NCBI GenBank assembly: GCA_016191285.1
Contig: JACPPA010000035.1
Coordinates: forward strand, 1 to 62,350
Direction of reading: 5' to 3'
DNA length: 62,350 bases
Source: Gammaproteobacteria bacterium
GTDB taxonomy: Bacteria > Pseudomonadota > Gammaproteobacteria > Ga0077536
Part shown: piece after piece, positions 55,144 through 62,350 of the stretch
Layout: every line of letters begins with the position of its first letter
Numbering within the stretch: the stretch's first letter is position 1
Program-made: the position numbers and the translations under genes
Notes under the pieces: model-generated
Databases searched by the model: none
What the model saw: only the letters and a program-made list of their open reading frames with translations
What the model was told of the DNA's origin: nothing

Positions 55144-58100
55144 ATGCCCAAGATTCATAAATTGCTGATCGCTAATCGCGGCGAAATAGCCATTCGCGTC
55201 ATGCGCGCCGCCGCCGAGCTTGAGATCGAAAGCGTCGCCATTTATTCGCAAGAAGATCGCTTCGCGTTGCATCGTTTTAAAGTCGACGAGGCCTATCTGG
55301 TCGGCAAAGGCAAGACCCCGGTACAAGCCTATCTGGATGCCGACGATATCATTCGCATCGCGCTCGAAGCCGGCGCCGATGCGATCCATCCAGGGTACGG
55401 TTTTCTGTCCGAACGGCCCGAGTTTGCCGAAGCCTGCGCGGCGGCGGGCCTGACGTTTATCGGACCGTCACCAGCGGTCATGCGGACCCTCGGAAATAAA
55501 GTGGCAGCGCGTAATCTCGCCGCAAGTTCCGGCGTGCCGGTCATGCCGGCGACCGCGCCGCTGCCCGACGACCCTCCGCGAATAGCAGCGATGGCGGCCG
55601 CTATCGGCTATCCGTTGATGCTGAAGGCGTCGTGGGGCGGTGGCGGGCGCGGCATGCGCGTGATCGAAGCACAGGATTCACTCCTCGATTTAGTGGCCGT
55701 CGGACGCCGCGAAGCCGAACAGGCTTTCGGTAACGGCGAGGTCTATCTCGAAAAGCTCATTCGCCGCGCGCGCCATGTCGAAGTCCAGATCATTGGGGAT
55801 CTTCACGGCAACCTAGTTCATCTGTTTGATCGCGACTGCACGGTGCAGCGGCGCAACCAAAAAGTCGTCGAGCGCGCGCCGTCGATGTTCTTGGACGAGG
55901 CGGCGCGTGACGCCGTCTGCAACGCTGCGGTCGAGCTGTGCCGCGCGGCGGGCTACACCAATGCGGGAACGGTTGAATTCTTACAGAACGCCGACACCGG
56001 CGAAGTCTATTTCATCGAAGTCAATCCGCGGATCCAAGTCGAACACACGGTGACCGAAGAAATCACCGGCATCGATATCGTCAAGGCGCAGATCCGCATC
56101 GCCGAAGGTGCGATCATCGGTACGCTGGACAGCGGCGTCCCGGCGCAAACCGAAATCAAACGCCATGGCTTCGCCATGCAATGTCGGATCACGACCGAAG
56201 ATCCGGAAAATAATTTCATTCCGGACTACGGCACCATCACGGCGTATCGGAGCCCGGCCGGTTTTGGCATTCGCCTCGATGCCGGTACCGCCTACAGCGG
56301 CGCGCAGATCACACGGTATTACGATTCCTTGCTGGTGAAAGTGACCGCGTGGGGCACGACGGCCGACGAGACCACGGCCCGCATGTTGCGCGCTCTACAC
56401 GAATTTCGGGTGCGTGGCGTAGTCACTAATTTGCGCTTCTTGGAGCAACTGCTGCGGCATCCGGATTTCACGGCCGCGCGCTACTGCACGACGTTTATCG
56501 ATACCACGCCCGAACTTTTTGCCTTCAAGCATCGACAGGATTTCGCGACCCCGCTGCTGCGCTTCATCGGTGACGTGATCGTAAACGGCAACGAGTCGGT
56601 GAAAAATCGGCCGCGGCCGCCGTCACTCACGTTACCCATCGCGCCAGTTGCGCCACATGGCGCGCCGCACGCCGGGTCGCGTCGACTATTGAACGAGCTC
56701 GGCCCGCGAAAATTCGCGGACTGGATGCGCGCCGAGCAACGCGTGTTGGTTACCGACACAACCTTCCGCGACGCGCATCAATCCTTGCTCGCTACCCGCA
56801 TGCGCAGTTATGACATGCTGCAAGTGGCCGACACTTACGCGCATTGGCTGCCTAATTTGTTCTCGATCGAATGTTGGGGCGGCGCCACGTTTGACGTGGC
56901 GATGCGCTTCCTAAAAGAATGTCCGTGGCAACGCTTACGCAGTTTGCGCGAACGTCTCCCCAATGTGTTATTGCAAATGCTACTGCGGGCATCGAACGGC
57001 GTCGGCTACACGAATTATCCAGACAATGTCGTCGAGTATTTTGTCCAGCAAGCGGCGCACGAAGGCATCGATTTGTTTCGCATCTTCGACTCGCTGAATT
57101 GGGTCGACAACATGCGCGTGGCGATCGACGCCGTGGTTGCAACCGGCAAGCTGGCCGAAGCCGCCATTTGCTACACCGGCAATTTGAGCGACCCAGAATG
57201 CACGAAATACGACCTCAAGTATTACGTGCGACTGGCCAAGGAACTCGAAACGGCCGGCGCGCATATCATCGGCATCAAGGACATGGCAGGCCTCTGTCGA
57301 CCGGCGGCGGCCTATGCTCTGGTCAAGGCTTTAAAAGAAGAGATCGGCCTGCCCATTCACTTTCATACGCACGATACCAGCGGCATCGCCGCGGCGAGCG
57401 TGCTGGCGGCAGTTGACGCGGGCGCCGACGCGATCGATGCGGCGATGGATTCCATGAGCGGATTGACCTCGCAGCCCAATCTGGGATCGCTGGTCGAAGC
57501 GCTGCGCCACGGACCGCGCGACACCGGACTCGATCCGGAACGCATTCGTGGTTTGTCGAGTTACTGGGAACAGGTTCGCGCCTGTTACGCCGCCTTCGAA
57601 AGCGACATCCGCGCCGGCGCCTCGGAAGTCTATGTGCACGGCATGCCGGGCGGCCAATATACCAATCTGCGCGAACAAGCTTTGTCGCTCGGCGTGGCAG
57701 CCGCGCGCTGGCCCGAGGTTGCCAAAGCCTACTCGCAAGTCAACGCGATGTTCGGCGACATCATCAAGGTCACGCCGAGTTCCAAAGTGGTCGGCGATAT
57801 GGCGTTGTTAATGGTGACAAGCGGCATAACTCGCGAAGACGTCGAAGCACCAGACACCGAAATCGCGTTTCCAGAATCGGTGGTGTCGTTTTTCCGCGGC
57901 GAACTCGGTCAACCGTATCAGGGGTTTCCGCGCGCGTTGCAGGCCAAGGTACTGAACGGCGAAGCGCCGCTGACGGCGCGGCCGGGAGCCGTGATGCCGA
58001 ACGAAGATTTGGTGGCCTTGCGCAAGGAAGCCGAACGGCGCGCGCGGCGCGTCATATCCGATACTGATTTCGCGTCGTACCTCATGTATCCGAAAGTCTT

Positions 58101-58587
58101 TGTCGAATATGCCGAGGCCGAACGCGAATATGGCGATCTGACTACGTTACCGACGCCGGTTTTTTTTTATGGCATGGAAGCAGGTCAAGAAATCACCGTG
58201 ATCATGGGCCGCGGGCGGGCGCTTATCATTCGCTATGTCGGCACCAGCGCGCCGCATGACGATAATGAGCGCACCGTTTTCTTCGAACTCAATGGTCAGC
58301 CGCGCCCAATCAAAGTGGTCGATGGCGCGCGCGCGAAACCGCGACCACCGCACCCGAAAGTCGAACGCGATAATCCCCATCAACTCGGCGCGCCGATGCC
58401 CGGCGTGATTACGCAGATTGCGGTAAAAGCCGGCGATCCGGTCACCCGCGGCGACACGCTAATGACGCTCGAAGCAATGAAAATGCAAACCGCGATTCGC
58501 TCCGATCAGGCAGGCAGGGTGAAACACATCGCCGTCACGATCGGCCAACAGGTGGACGCGAAGGATCTCTTGGTGGTTATCGAATAG
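55144..58587 (+). CDS. pyc: Pyruvate carboxylase
   Basis: 1147 residues from ATG 55144; the frame is open to 55036 with unrelated sequence. Single-chain enzyme: biotin carboxylase (LLIANRGEIAIRVMRAA, GGGGRGMRVI, EVNPRIQVEHTVTEEITGIDIVK), carboxyltransferase (about 570-870, TTFRDAHQSLLATRMRS, HTHDTSG, metal ligands), an allosteric/linker region and the C-terminal biotinyl domain with LEAMKMQ. It makes oxaloacetate from pyruvate and bicarbonate. This type is less common in gammaproteobacteria than PEP carboxylase or two-subunit forms. Confidence 0.95.
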   Translation: MPKIHKLLIANRGEIAIRVMRAAAELEIESVAIYSQEDRFALHRFKVDEAYLVGKGKTPVQAYLDADDIIRIALEAGADAIHPGYGFLSERPEFAEACAAAGLTFIGPSPAVMRTLGNKVAARNLAASSGVPVMPATAPLPDDPPRIAAMAAAIGYPLMLKASWGGGGRGMRVIEAQDSLLDLVAVGRREAEQAFGNGEVYLEKLIRRARHVEVQIIGDLHGNLVHLFDRDCTVQRRNQKVVERAPSMFLDEAARDAVCNAAVELCRAAGYTNAGTVEFLQNADTGEVYFIEVNPRIQVEHTVTEEITGIDIVKAQIRIAEGAIIGTLDSGVPAQTEIKRHGFAMQCRITTEDPENNFIPDYGTITAYRSPAGFGIRLDAGTAYSGAQITRYYDSLLVKVTAWGTTADETTARMLRALHEFRVRGVVTNLRFLEQLLRHPDFTAARYCTTFIDTTPELFAFKHRQDFATPLLRFIGDVIVNGNESVKNRPRPPSLTLPIAPVAPHGAPHAGSRRLLNELGPRKFADWMRAEQRVLVTDTTFRDAHQSLLATRMRSYDMLQVADTYAHWLPNLFSIECWGGATFDVAMRFLKECPWQRLRSLRERLPNVLLQMLLRASNGVGYTNYPDNVVEYFVQQAAHEGIDLFRIFDSLNWVDNMRVAIDAVVATGKLAEAAICYTGNLSDPECTKYDLKYYVRLAKELETAGAHIIGIKDMAGLCRPAAAYALVKALKEEIGLPIHFHTHDTSGIAAASVLAAVDAGADAIDAAMDSMSGLTSQPNLGSLVEALRHGPRDTGLDPERIRGLSSYWEQVRACYAAFESDIRAGASEVYVHGMPGGQYTNLREQALSLGVAAARWPEVAKAYSQVNAMFGDIIKVTPSSKVVGDMALLMVTSGITREDVEAPDTEIAFPESVVSFFRGELGQPYQGFPRALQAKVLNGEAPLTARPGAVMPNEDLVALRKEAERRARRVISDTDFASYLMYPKVFVEYAEAEREYGDLTTLPTPVFFYGMEAGQEITVIMGRGRALIIRYVGTSAPHDDNERTVFFELNGQPRPIKVVDGARAKPRPPHPKVERDNPHQLGAPMPGVITQIAVKAGDPVTRGDTLMTLEAMKMQTAIRSDQAGRVKHIAVTIGQQVDAKDLLVVIE

Positions 58588-58613
58588 CCACGTTCCTAAT
58601 GTAGTTCGCGCAC

Positions 58614-59759
58614 TTAGACGCCACCTAGTAAAGCCCGCAGTTTCGCCAGTTCGTCACCCACCTCCGTAACGCAGCGCAGGCGCCCAAATTCATCGAGCCC
58701 CGCCGGCGCAAGACCGGTTAGCACCGGACATTGGCTGGGACGCGGATCGGCCCACGGCAGATCGGCGGTCGGCGCATGCCAATGCGCGAGTAACAACGTA
58801 TCGCACAAGTCTGGCGAGCTGGCGGACGGTCGAGTCCAATGTTCGGCCGCGAAGGTCGCCTCGACCACGCTCTCGGGGAATTCCCACGCCCGTAGAATCA
58901 TCGCCGTTACTTGATGTTTGAGTTCGCGCATGACTACCTGCAGCGTGCCACTGTCGGCCAACAGCGCGGGATGTTTCGGCAACTCGGCGAGCAGCACCGT
59001 CACACCCAATTCATGGACTAGACCCGCCAACATCGCTTGCTCGGGATTTTGCTCGGTAACACGGCGCGCAATCACGTAACAGAGCGCGCCGATTTCCGTC
59101 GCGTGCCGCCACGCCAATCGCATGAGGTCGGCACAGTGTGGATTGCTGGATATGAACATTCCGCGCAGCGCATAGGCCAGCTCATTGATTCCTTCGCGTT
59201 CGCCATTGACGAGTGCGTGGATTCGCACCGCCGCCGGCAAGCTCGGGAGCGCCAGACGGTCTTCACACAGGGCGTCGTAAATGGCGAATAGCAAGCGGTG
59301 ATCGAATTCCGCGTCCGTTACCTCGGCAACATCGACACCCATCAGCGCCAGGCCGGTTGGTTGTGCGAGTAAATAGCTAGCCGGTAATCGAACCACGCGC
59401 GCCGGGGTTTTCGCGCGGGCCAAGGTGCGCGCCTTGGTCGTTGGTGATAAGGGATGCTGAGCTTCGAGCGAACCCGCCGTGACGGCGAAACTTGCGCCGT
59501 TCGCAGCCGTGAGCGTCAACGCGCCATCCAGCAAATAGAAAATCCACGCGTCATCGCGCCCGCTTCGAAATAGCTCGCGGCCGGGCGCGCAGGCTTCTAC
59601 TTCGACGTGATCTGCAATCGCGGTGAATTCGGTGTCGTTCAAATGCCGGATTGGCAGCAACGCCCGCAATCGGGCGAGATCGTGTGCATTGAGACTCGCG
59701 ACGGCGGACGGGTGGATAAGCTTTTGGGCGTGCATCGGTTCATGGCGGTGGGGGTTCAC
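58614..59759 (-). CDS. Cyclic-nucleotide-binding-like domain fused to an HDOD domain
   Basis: 381 residues. An N-terminal cNMP-binding-like beta barrel (about 30-130: LRALLPIRHLNDTEFTAIADHVEVEACAPGRELFRSG) and an HDOD domain (about 160-350: LPSLPAAVRIHALVNGER, MLAGLVHELGVTVLLAELP). HDOD is a degenerate HD domain used in signalling, without the catalytic HD pair. Convergent with pyc. The ligand is unknown; the phosphate-binding cassette of true cAMP sites is not obvious. Confidence 0.85.
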   Translation of the reverse strand: MNPHRHEPMHAQKLIHPSAVASLNAHDLARLRALLPIRHLNDTEFTAIADHVEVEACAPGRELFRSGRDDAWIFYLLDGALTLTAANGASFAVTAGSLEAQHPLSPTTKARTLARAKTPARVVRLPASYLLAQPTGLALMGVDVAEVTDAEFDHRLLFAIYDALCEDRLALPSLPAAVRIHALVNGEREGINELAYALRGMFISSNPHCADLMRLAWRHATEIGALCYVIARRVTEQNPEQAMLAGLVHELGVTVLLAELPKHPALLADSGTLQVVMRELKHQVTAMILRAWEFPESVVEATFAAEHWTRPSASSPDLCDTLLLAHWHAPTADLPWADPRPSQCPVLTGLAPAGLDEFGRLRCVTEVGDELAKLRALLGGV

Positions 59760-59998
59760 GGCGTTAGCGGCCAGCCGCGGCGCCGAGTTGAATCCTCGCG
59801 ACTAGCGGCTAACCGCGCTACCGATCACCCCCCAACGGCTGCGTGTGTCGCTAGTGACCCAGGGTCCACATCAAACCATGGCTGCGGATCAACGTGACGG
59901 CGTCGATCCGGCTGCCTTGCCGAACTTAGGAGTGCTATTCTTCGTCCCGCAAGCCGCGCGAATAACCCGACCCGCTATTGGATTTAAACTCGCCAACC

Positions 59999-60538
59999 AT
60001 GGAAGAAAAAGAACCCATCGTCCGCGCCGAGAAGGCATTTGAATTTCGCCACACGGTCTCGCATCTGTGGAATCCCGGGGCAATCGTGCCCGCCACGCAA
60101 TTAGATCGTTTGGTCGGCCTCGAACGCACGCGGGTAAATCTGGTCCGGATCATCCCGGGCGGTGAAGCGGCGCTGTATCACGCCCATCAATGCGAAGAAG
60201 AATGGATCTACATCCTACAAGGGCAAGGCATTCTCGAAATCGACGGCGCGGAGCACTTGCTCGGTCCCGGCGACTTCGCGGGCTTACCGGCGCCCGCGCC
60301 GCCGAATCAACTGCGAAACCCGTTCGCGAAAAGCCTCGTGTGTTTAATGGGGGGTGAACGACGCGATGTGGATATCGCCGACTTCCCGCGTCTCGGCAAA
60401 CGAATGTTTCGCCGGGGAGAGCACATGGAAATCTATGACACTGCAGATGCGGAAGAAGCCGCACCCGCCGATTTTGATGAATACCTGACGAAAAATTATC
60501 GACGCTCGCTGAATAAAGGACCCACTCATGGCAGTTGA
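59999..60538 (+). CDS. Cupin-domain protein
   Basis: 179 residues from ATG 59999 (TTG 59978 is an alternative). A double-stranded beta-helix with YHAHQCEEEWIYILQGQGILEIDGAEHLLGPGDFAGLPAP (about 62-102) has the cupin motifs 1 and 2: metal ligands H-x-H and E, but the second-motif His is replaced. The C-terminus carries DEYLTKNYRRSLNKG. Substrate unknown. Coupled to the peroxiredoxin gene, which starts within its last codons. Confidence 0.82.
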   Translation: MEEKEPIVRAEKAFEFRHTVSHLWNPGAIVPATQLDRLVGLERTRVNLVRIIPGGEAALYHAHQCEEEWIYILQGQGILEIDGAEHLLGPGDFAGLPAPAPPNQLRNPFAKSLVCLMGGERRDVDIADFPRLGKRMFRRGEHMEIYDTADAEEAAPADFDEYLTKNYRRSLNKGPTHGS

Positions 60539-61001
60539 AGAAGGCAAGGTCGCGCCGGCTTTCACGCTCGCGGATGCCACTGGCAAATCGCGTTCGCTGG
60601 CTGAATTCAAGGGCTACGATGTGGTGGTGTATTTTTATCCGAAGGACGACACGCCCGGGTGCACCAAGGAAGCGTGCGGATTTCGCGATCAGTGGTCAGC
60701 CTTGAAAAAGCGCGGCGTGGTGGTTATTGGCATTTCGCCCGATAGCGGCGCGTCCCACGCGAAATTCGCAAGTAAGTATGAATTGCCGTTTCTGCTGTTA
60801 TCCGATCCCACCAAACAAGTGATGGAGAAATACGGCGCGTACGGCGAGAAAGTGATGTATGGCAAGAAAGTCATCGGCGTCATTCGCTCCACCGTGCTAA
60901 TCGGGGCAGACGGCAAGGTGCGCAAGCATTGGCGCAAGGTGCCGAAGGCCGAGACCCATCCGGCGGCCGTGATTGCGGCGCTCACCAGTCACGACAAATA
61001 A
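60528..61001 (+). CDS. bcp: Thioredoxin-dependent thiol peroxidase (Bcp)
   Basis: 157 residues. Atypical 2-Cys/1-Cys peroxiredoxin of the Bcp/PrxQ group. YFYPKDDTPGCTKEACGFRDQW holds the peroxidatic Cys (about 46) and a resolving-type Cys five residues on. GVIRSTVLIGADGKVRKHWRKV is usual. AAAGGA precedes the ATG by 7 bases. It overlaps the cupin gene by 11 bases. Confidence 0.94.
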   Translation: MAVEEGKVAPAFTLADATGKSRSLAEFKGYDVVVYFYPKDDTPGCTKEACGFRDQWSALKKRGVVVIGISPDSGASHAKFASKYELPFLLLSDPTKQVMEKYGAYGEKVMYGKKVIGVIRSTVLIGADGKVRKHWRKVPKAETHPAAVIAALTSHDK

Positions 61002-61399
61002 TTCGGCAACGCCGAAATCGAAAGCGATAGTCGCAACTTTCTACGCTGCCTTCCGGTAGCGTGCCGAAAAACATAATGCGAGAGACGACCCCCATAAAAT
61101 GTCCACCATGATGTCGGGCGGCTGCGCTTGCGGCGCGATTCGTTACTGGTGTCGTTAAGGGTCGTCAGACCACCCACCCTTGAGCGCAATCTCGCCTACG
61201 CACGTCGCGCTGACTCGCAGGCCTCGGACGATTAACAGTAGCAGTAATTCGCAAAGCTAATTTCGCAGCCTGAAAGCAGTCATTCAAGTCGTCTTGAAAA
61301 GTAATTTAATTGAACGTGGCCTTTAGGTTCACGCCTTGGGGGATACTCGCAGCCAAAATGCTTATGGATTACTGCCGCCAACTACTTCTGGAGCCAGGT
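61002..61399. other. Mostly empty region with a gene remnant
   Basis: Apart from the GFA-family remnant at 61099-61158 I see no gene. Confidence 0.5.
61099..61158 (+). pseudogene. N-terminal remnant of a GFA/CENP-V family protein
   Basis: From ATG 61099 the frame reads 19 residues and then TAA; MSGGCACGAIRYWCR is nearly the standard start of glutathione-dependent formaldehyde-activating (GFA) family proteins (GGC-x-CGAIRY, with zinc-binding Cys). Nothing recognisable of the rest follows in any frame, so it looks like a deleted gene. Confidence 0.5.
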
Positions 61400-61888
61400 T
61401 CATTTAATCGAACGGATAGCGCGACTAAAGATATCGCCAGTCGGAGCGCGAAGTTCGATTCCCAAGTCGTTGGCGAAAGCGAGAGTAGTAGCGCGGCCTT
61501 CCGTCTTGGACACCGAACGAAACTTATGCCCCCCAATCTCCATATCTTCAGCAAAGGCATCAATCCCAGAACCACTGCTAGTCGGTTTGTTCTTAATTCT
61601 CGCAACCCCGACATATTCGTTACCACTCCATGGTTTGACCAGCCGAAGCGGAAAATAGACCACTTCGGGAACCGGTTCTCGACTAAAAAGGATTTCCAAA
61701 CCTGTAAACGGTGAAAGCGTCCATCCTCTATTTGTAACTATTGAAATTCCGGTTGCTACCGTAATTGTGCGATCAAATAAGCCTGCCCGAAGCGCGGCAT
61801 AGGTAAAAAGCGGCGCCTCATAGATTGCGAAAATGATCCCATTGACTACTATAAGGAACCACGCAAACCGCGAACGTAAAAATTTCAT
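61400..61888 (-). CDS. Membrane-anchored protein of unknown function
   Basis: 162 residues. A hydrophobic N-terminal segment (about 8-35: FAWFLIVVNGIIFAIYEAPLFTYAAL) suggests one membrane anchor or signal. The remainder is a mixed, non-repetitive domain (RTITVATGISIVTNRGWTLSPFTGLEILF). No family recognised. It lies 9 bases after the stop of a start-less reading frame on the same strand, so the two may have formed an operon. Confidence 0.6.
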   Translation of the reverse strand: MKFLRSRFAWFLIVVNGIIFAIYEAPLFTYAALRAGLFDRTITVATGISIVTNRGWTLSPFTGLEILFSREPVPEVVYFPLRLVKPWSGNEYVGVARIKNKPTSSGSGIDAFAEDMEIGGHKFRSVSKTEGRATTLAFANDLGIELRAPTGDIFSRAIRSIK

Positions 61889-61897
61889 TACGAAATG

Positions 61898-62137
61898 TCA
61901 GCGACCAAGGAGCGGATCCTTGACTGGGGGACGTGGTCCCAGCGGACTTGTGAGGCCACGCGCAAAATCCGCTGCGTCTTCGATTGCGCGACTTCGTGCC
62001 TCGTCAAGGTTTCGGCATGCCCCCGAGGACGGGCAATTATTGCAAGCGCCTAATTGGGCCCTATAGGCTCCAAATTGCTGTCCAACGCCGAACCTGCATA
62101 ATTCGCGCGCCGCTAGTGACGCATGGGGGGAGCCGCT
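61898..62137 (-). pseudogene. Start-less coding-like frame next to the REP-like repeat
   Basis: An open frame on the minus strand, ending TGA at 61900-61898. It reads ...RFGVGQQFGAYRAQLG, then CNNCPSSGAC, then RNLDEARSRAIEDAADF and PRPPVKDPLLGR. It has coding-like codon use but no ATG, GTG or TTG in frame before a stop at 62140, which is inside the REP-like repeat. It looks like the tail of a gene cut off by that repeat. Family unknown. Confidence 0.35.
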
Positions 62138-62188
62138 TTAGCGGCGAATCTTCATCTCAAGGCCTAGTCGCGGCTAAAGTCGCTCCCA
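62126..62188. repeat. Second REP-like hairpin
   Basis: GGGAGCCGCTTTAGCGGCGAA (62128-62148) can pair with TCGCGGCTAAAGTCGCTCCCA (62168-62188) across a longer loop. Same family as 22318-22365. Confidence 0.65.
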
Positions 62189-62350
62189 GGTTGGCCCCAC
62201 AATAATTTAGTGGCTCTTCCGGTTTGAGTGTGGGTAAAAATGAGTAGATGCTCAAGTTGTAAAGCCTATTTTCATAGGGTTCGCTGCATATTTGAGGTAA
62301 GGATAAATCTGGCATGATTTGCCAATGCCTAAAACACCTAAGCGCCGCCA
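62189..62350. other. Right edge, no firm gene
   Basis: ATG 62325 opens MPKTPKRR to the edge, and ATG 62314 opens another frame (MICQCLK). AAGGA lies 11 bases before 62314. Too short to call. Confidence 0.25.

Noticed and set aside
54958-55389. Minus-strand open frame over the pyc start
   Set aside because: A shadow of the well-conserved biotin carboxylase N-terminus.
61310-61714. Plus-strand open frame of 134 codons
   Set aside because: It mirrors the minus-strand membrane protein at 61400-61888, whose hydrophobic start and composition look more like protein.
1-62350. CRISPR array, rRNA operon or prophage structural genes
   Set aside because: No regularly spaced repeats, no rRNA sequence and no capsid, tail or terminase genes were seen. 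The Gp37/Gp68-type gene alone does not indicate a prophage.

Overview
The window is a stretch of a GC-rich proteobacterial chromosome. Gene order points to a gammaproteobacterium: pilMNOPQ-aroKB-damX-gltBD-hemE with divergent ponA, pcnB-folK, miaB-phoH-ybeY-corC-lnt, priA and argS-SPOR protein. The genus cannot be told from the sequence alone.

Left part (1 to about 12,657): accessory DNA. It starts with the tail of an unidentified gene and two small exported proteins (PepSY domain and unknown). A type I restriction operon follows. Its hsdR carries an in-frame amber codon and its hsdM a one-base frameshift, while hsdS is open. Next come an Xre-ImmA/IrrE regulator with a PIN-domain protein, and a DarG-type macrodomain antitoxin with no DarT toxin beside it. 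The last unit is a divergent cassette: a LexA-like autoprotease opposite a TcmP / DUF5131 (three-Cys) pair. A perfect CGAAC-N4-GTTCG SOS-type box lies between them. The DUF5131 gene runs into the 3' half of a tRNA-Glu gene, as expected for an element integrated at a tRNA.

Core part (12,617 to about 61,000): mostly housekeeping operons. They cover RNA and folate metabolism (pcnB, folK, deoxynucleoside kinase, panC, cinA-like), then miaB-phoH-ybeY-corC-lnt. A long leftward block holds hemE, gltBD, damX, dgt, aroBK and the type IV pilus assembly genes pilQPONM. It is followed by ponA, an uncharacterised gene, priA, argS and a SPOR protein, tRNA-Gly, a CheY-like regulator with a metallo-beta-lactamase-fold protein, thiSG, trmB, yrfG and a Sel1-repeat protein.

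An MNIO (DUF692) RiPP cluster sits at 52,950 to 54,930: an exported precursor with two C-terminal cysteines, the DUF692 iron oxidase and its DUF2063 partner. The layout is that of bufferin/Hvf copper-binding peptides, but the precursor lacks their usual EGKCG repeats. Pyruvate carboxylase, an HDOD/cyclic-nucleotide-domain protein, a cupin and a peroxiredoxin follow.

Right end (61,000 to 62,350): eroded DNA with a GFA-family N-terminal remnant, a membrane-anchored unknown protein, a start-less reading frame and a REP-like hairpin that also occurs after lnt. A run of back-to-back hairpins at 44,899 to 45,033 reaches into the 5' end of argS.
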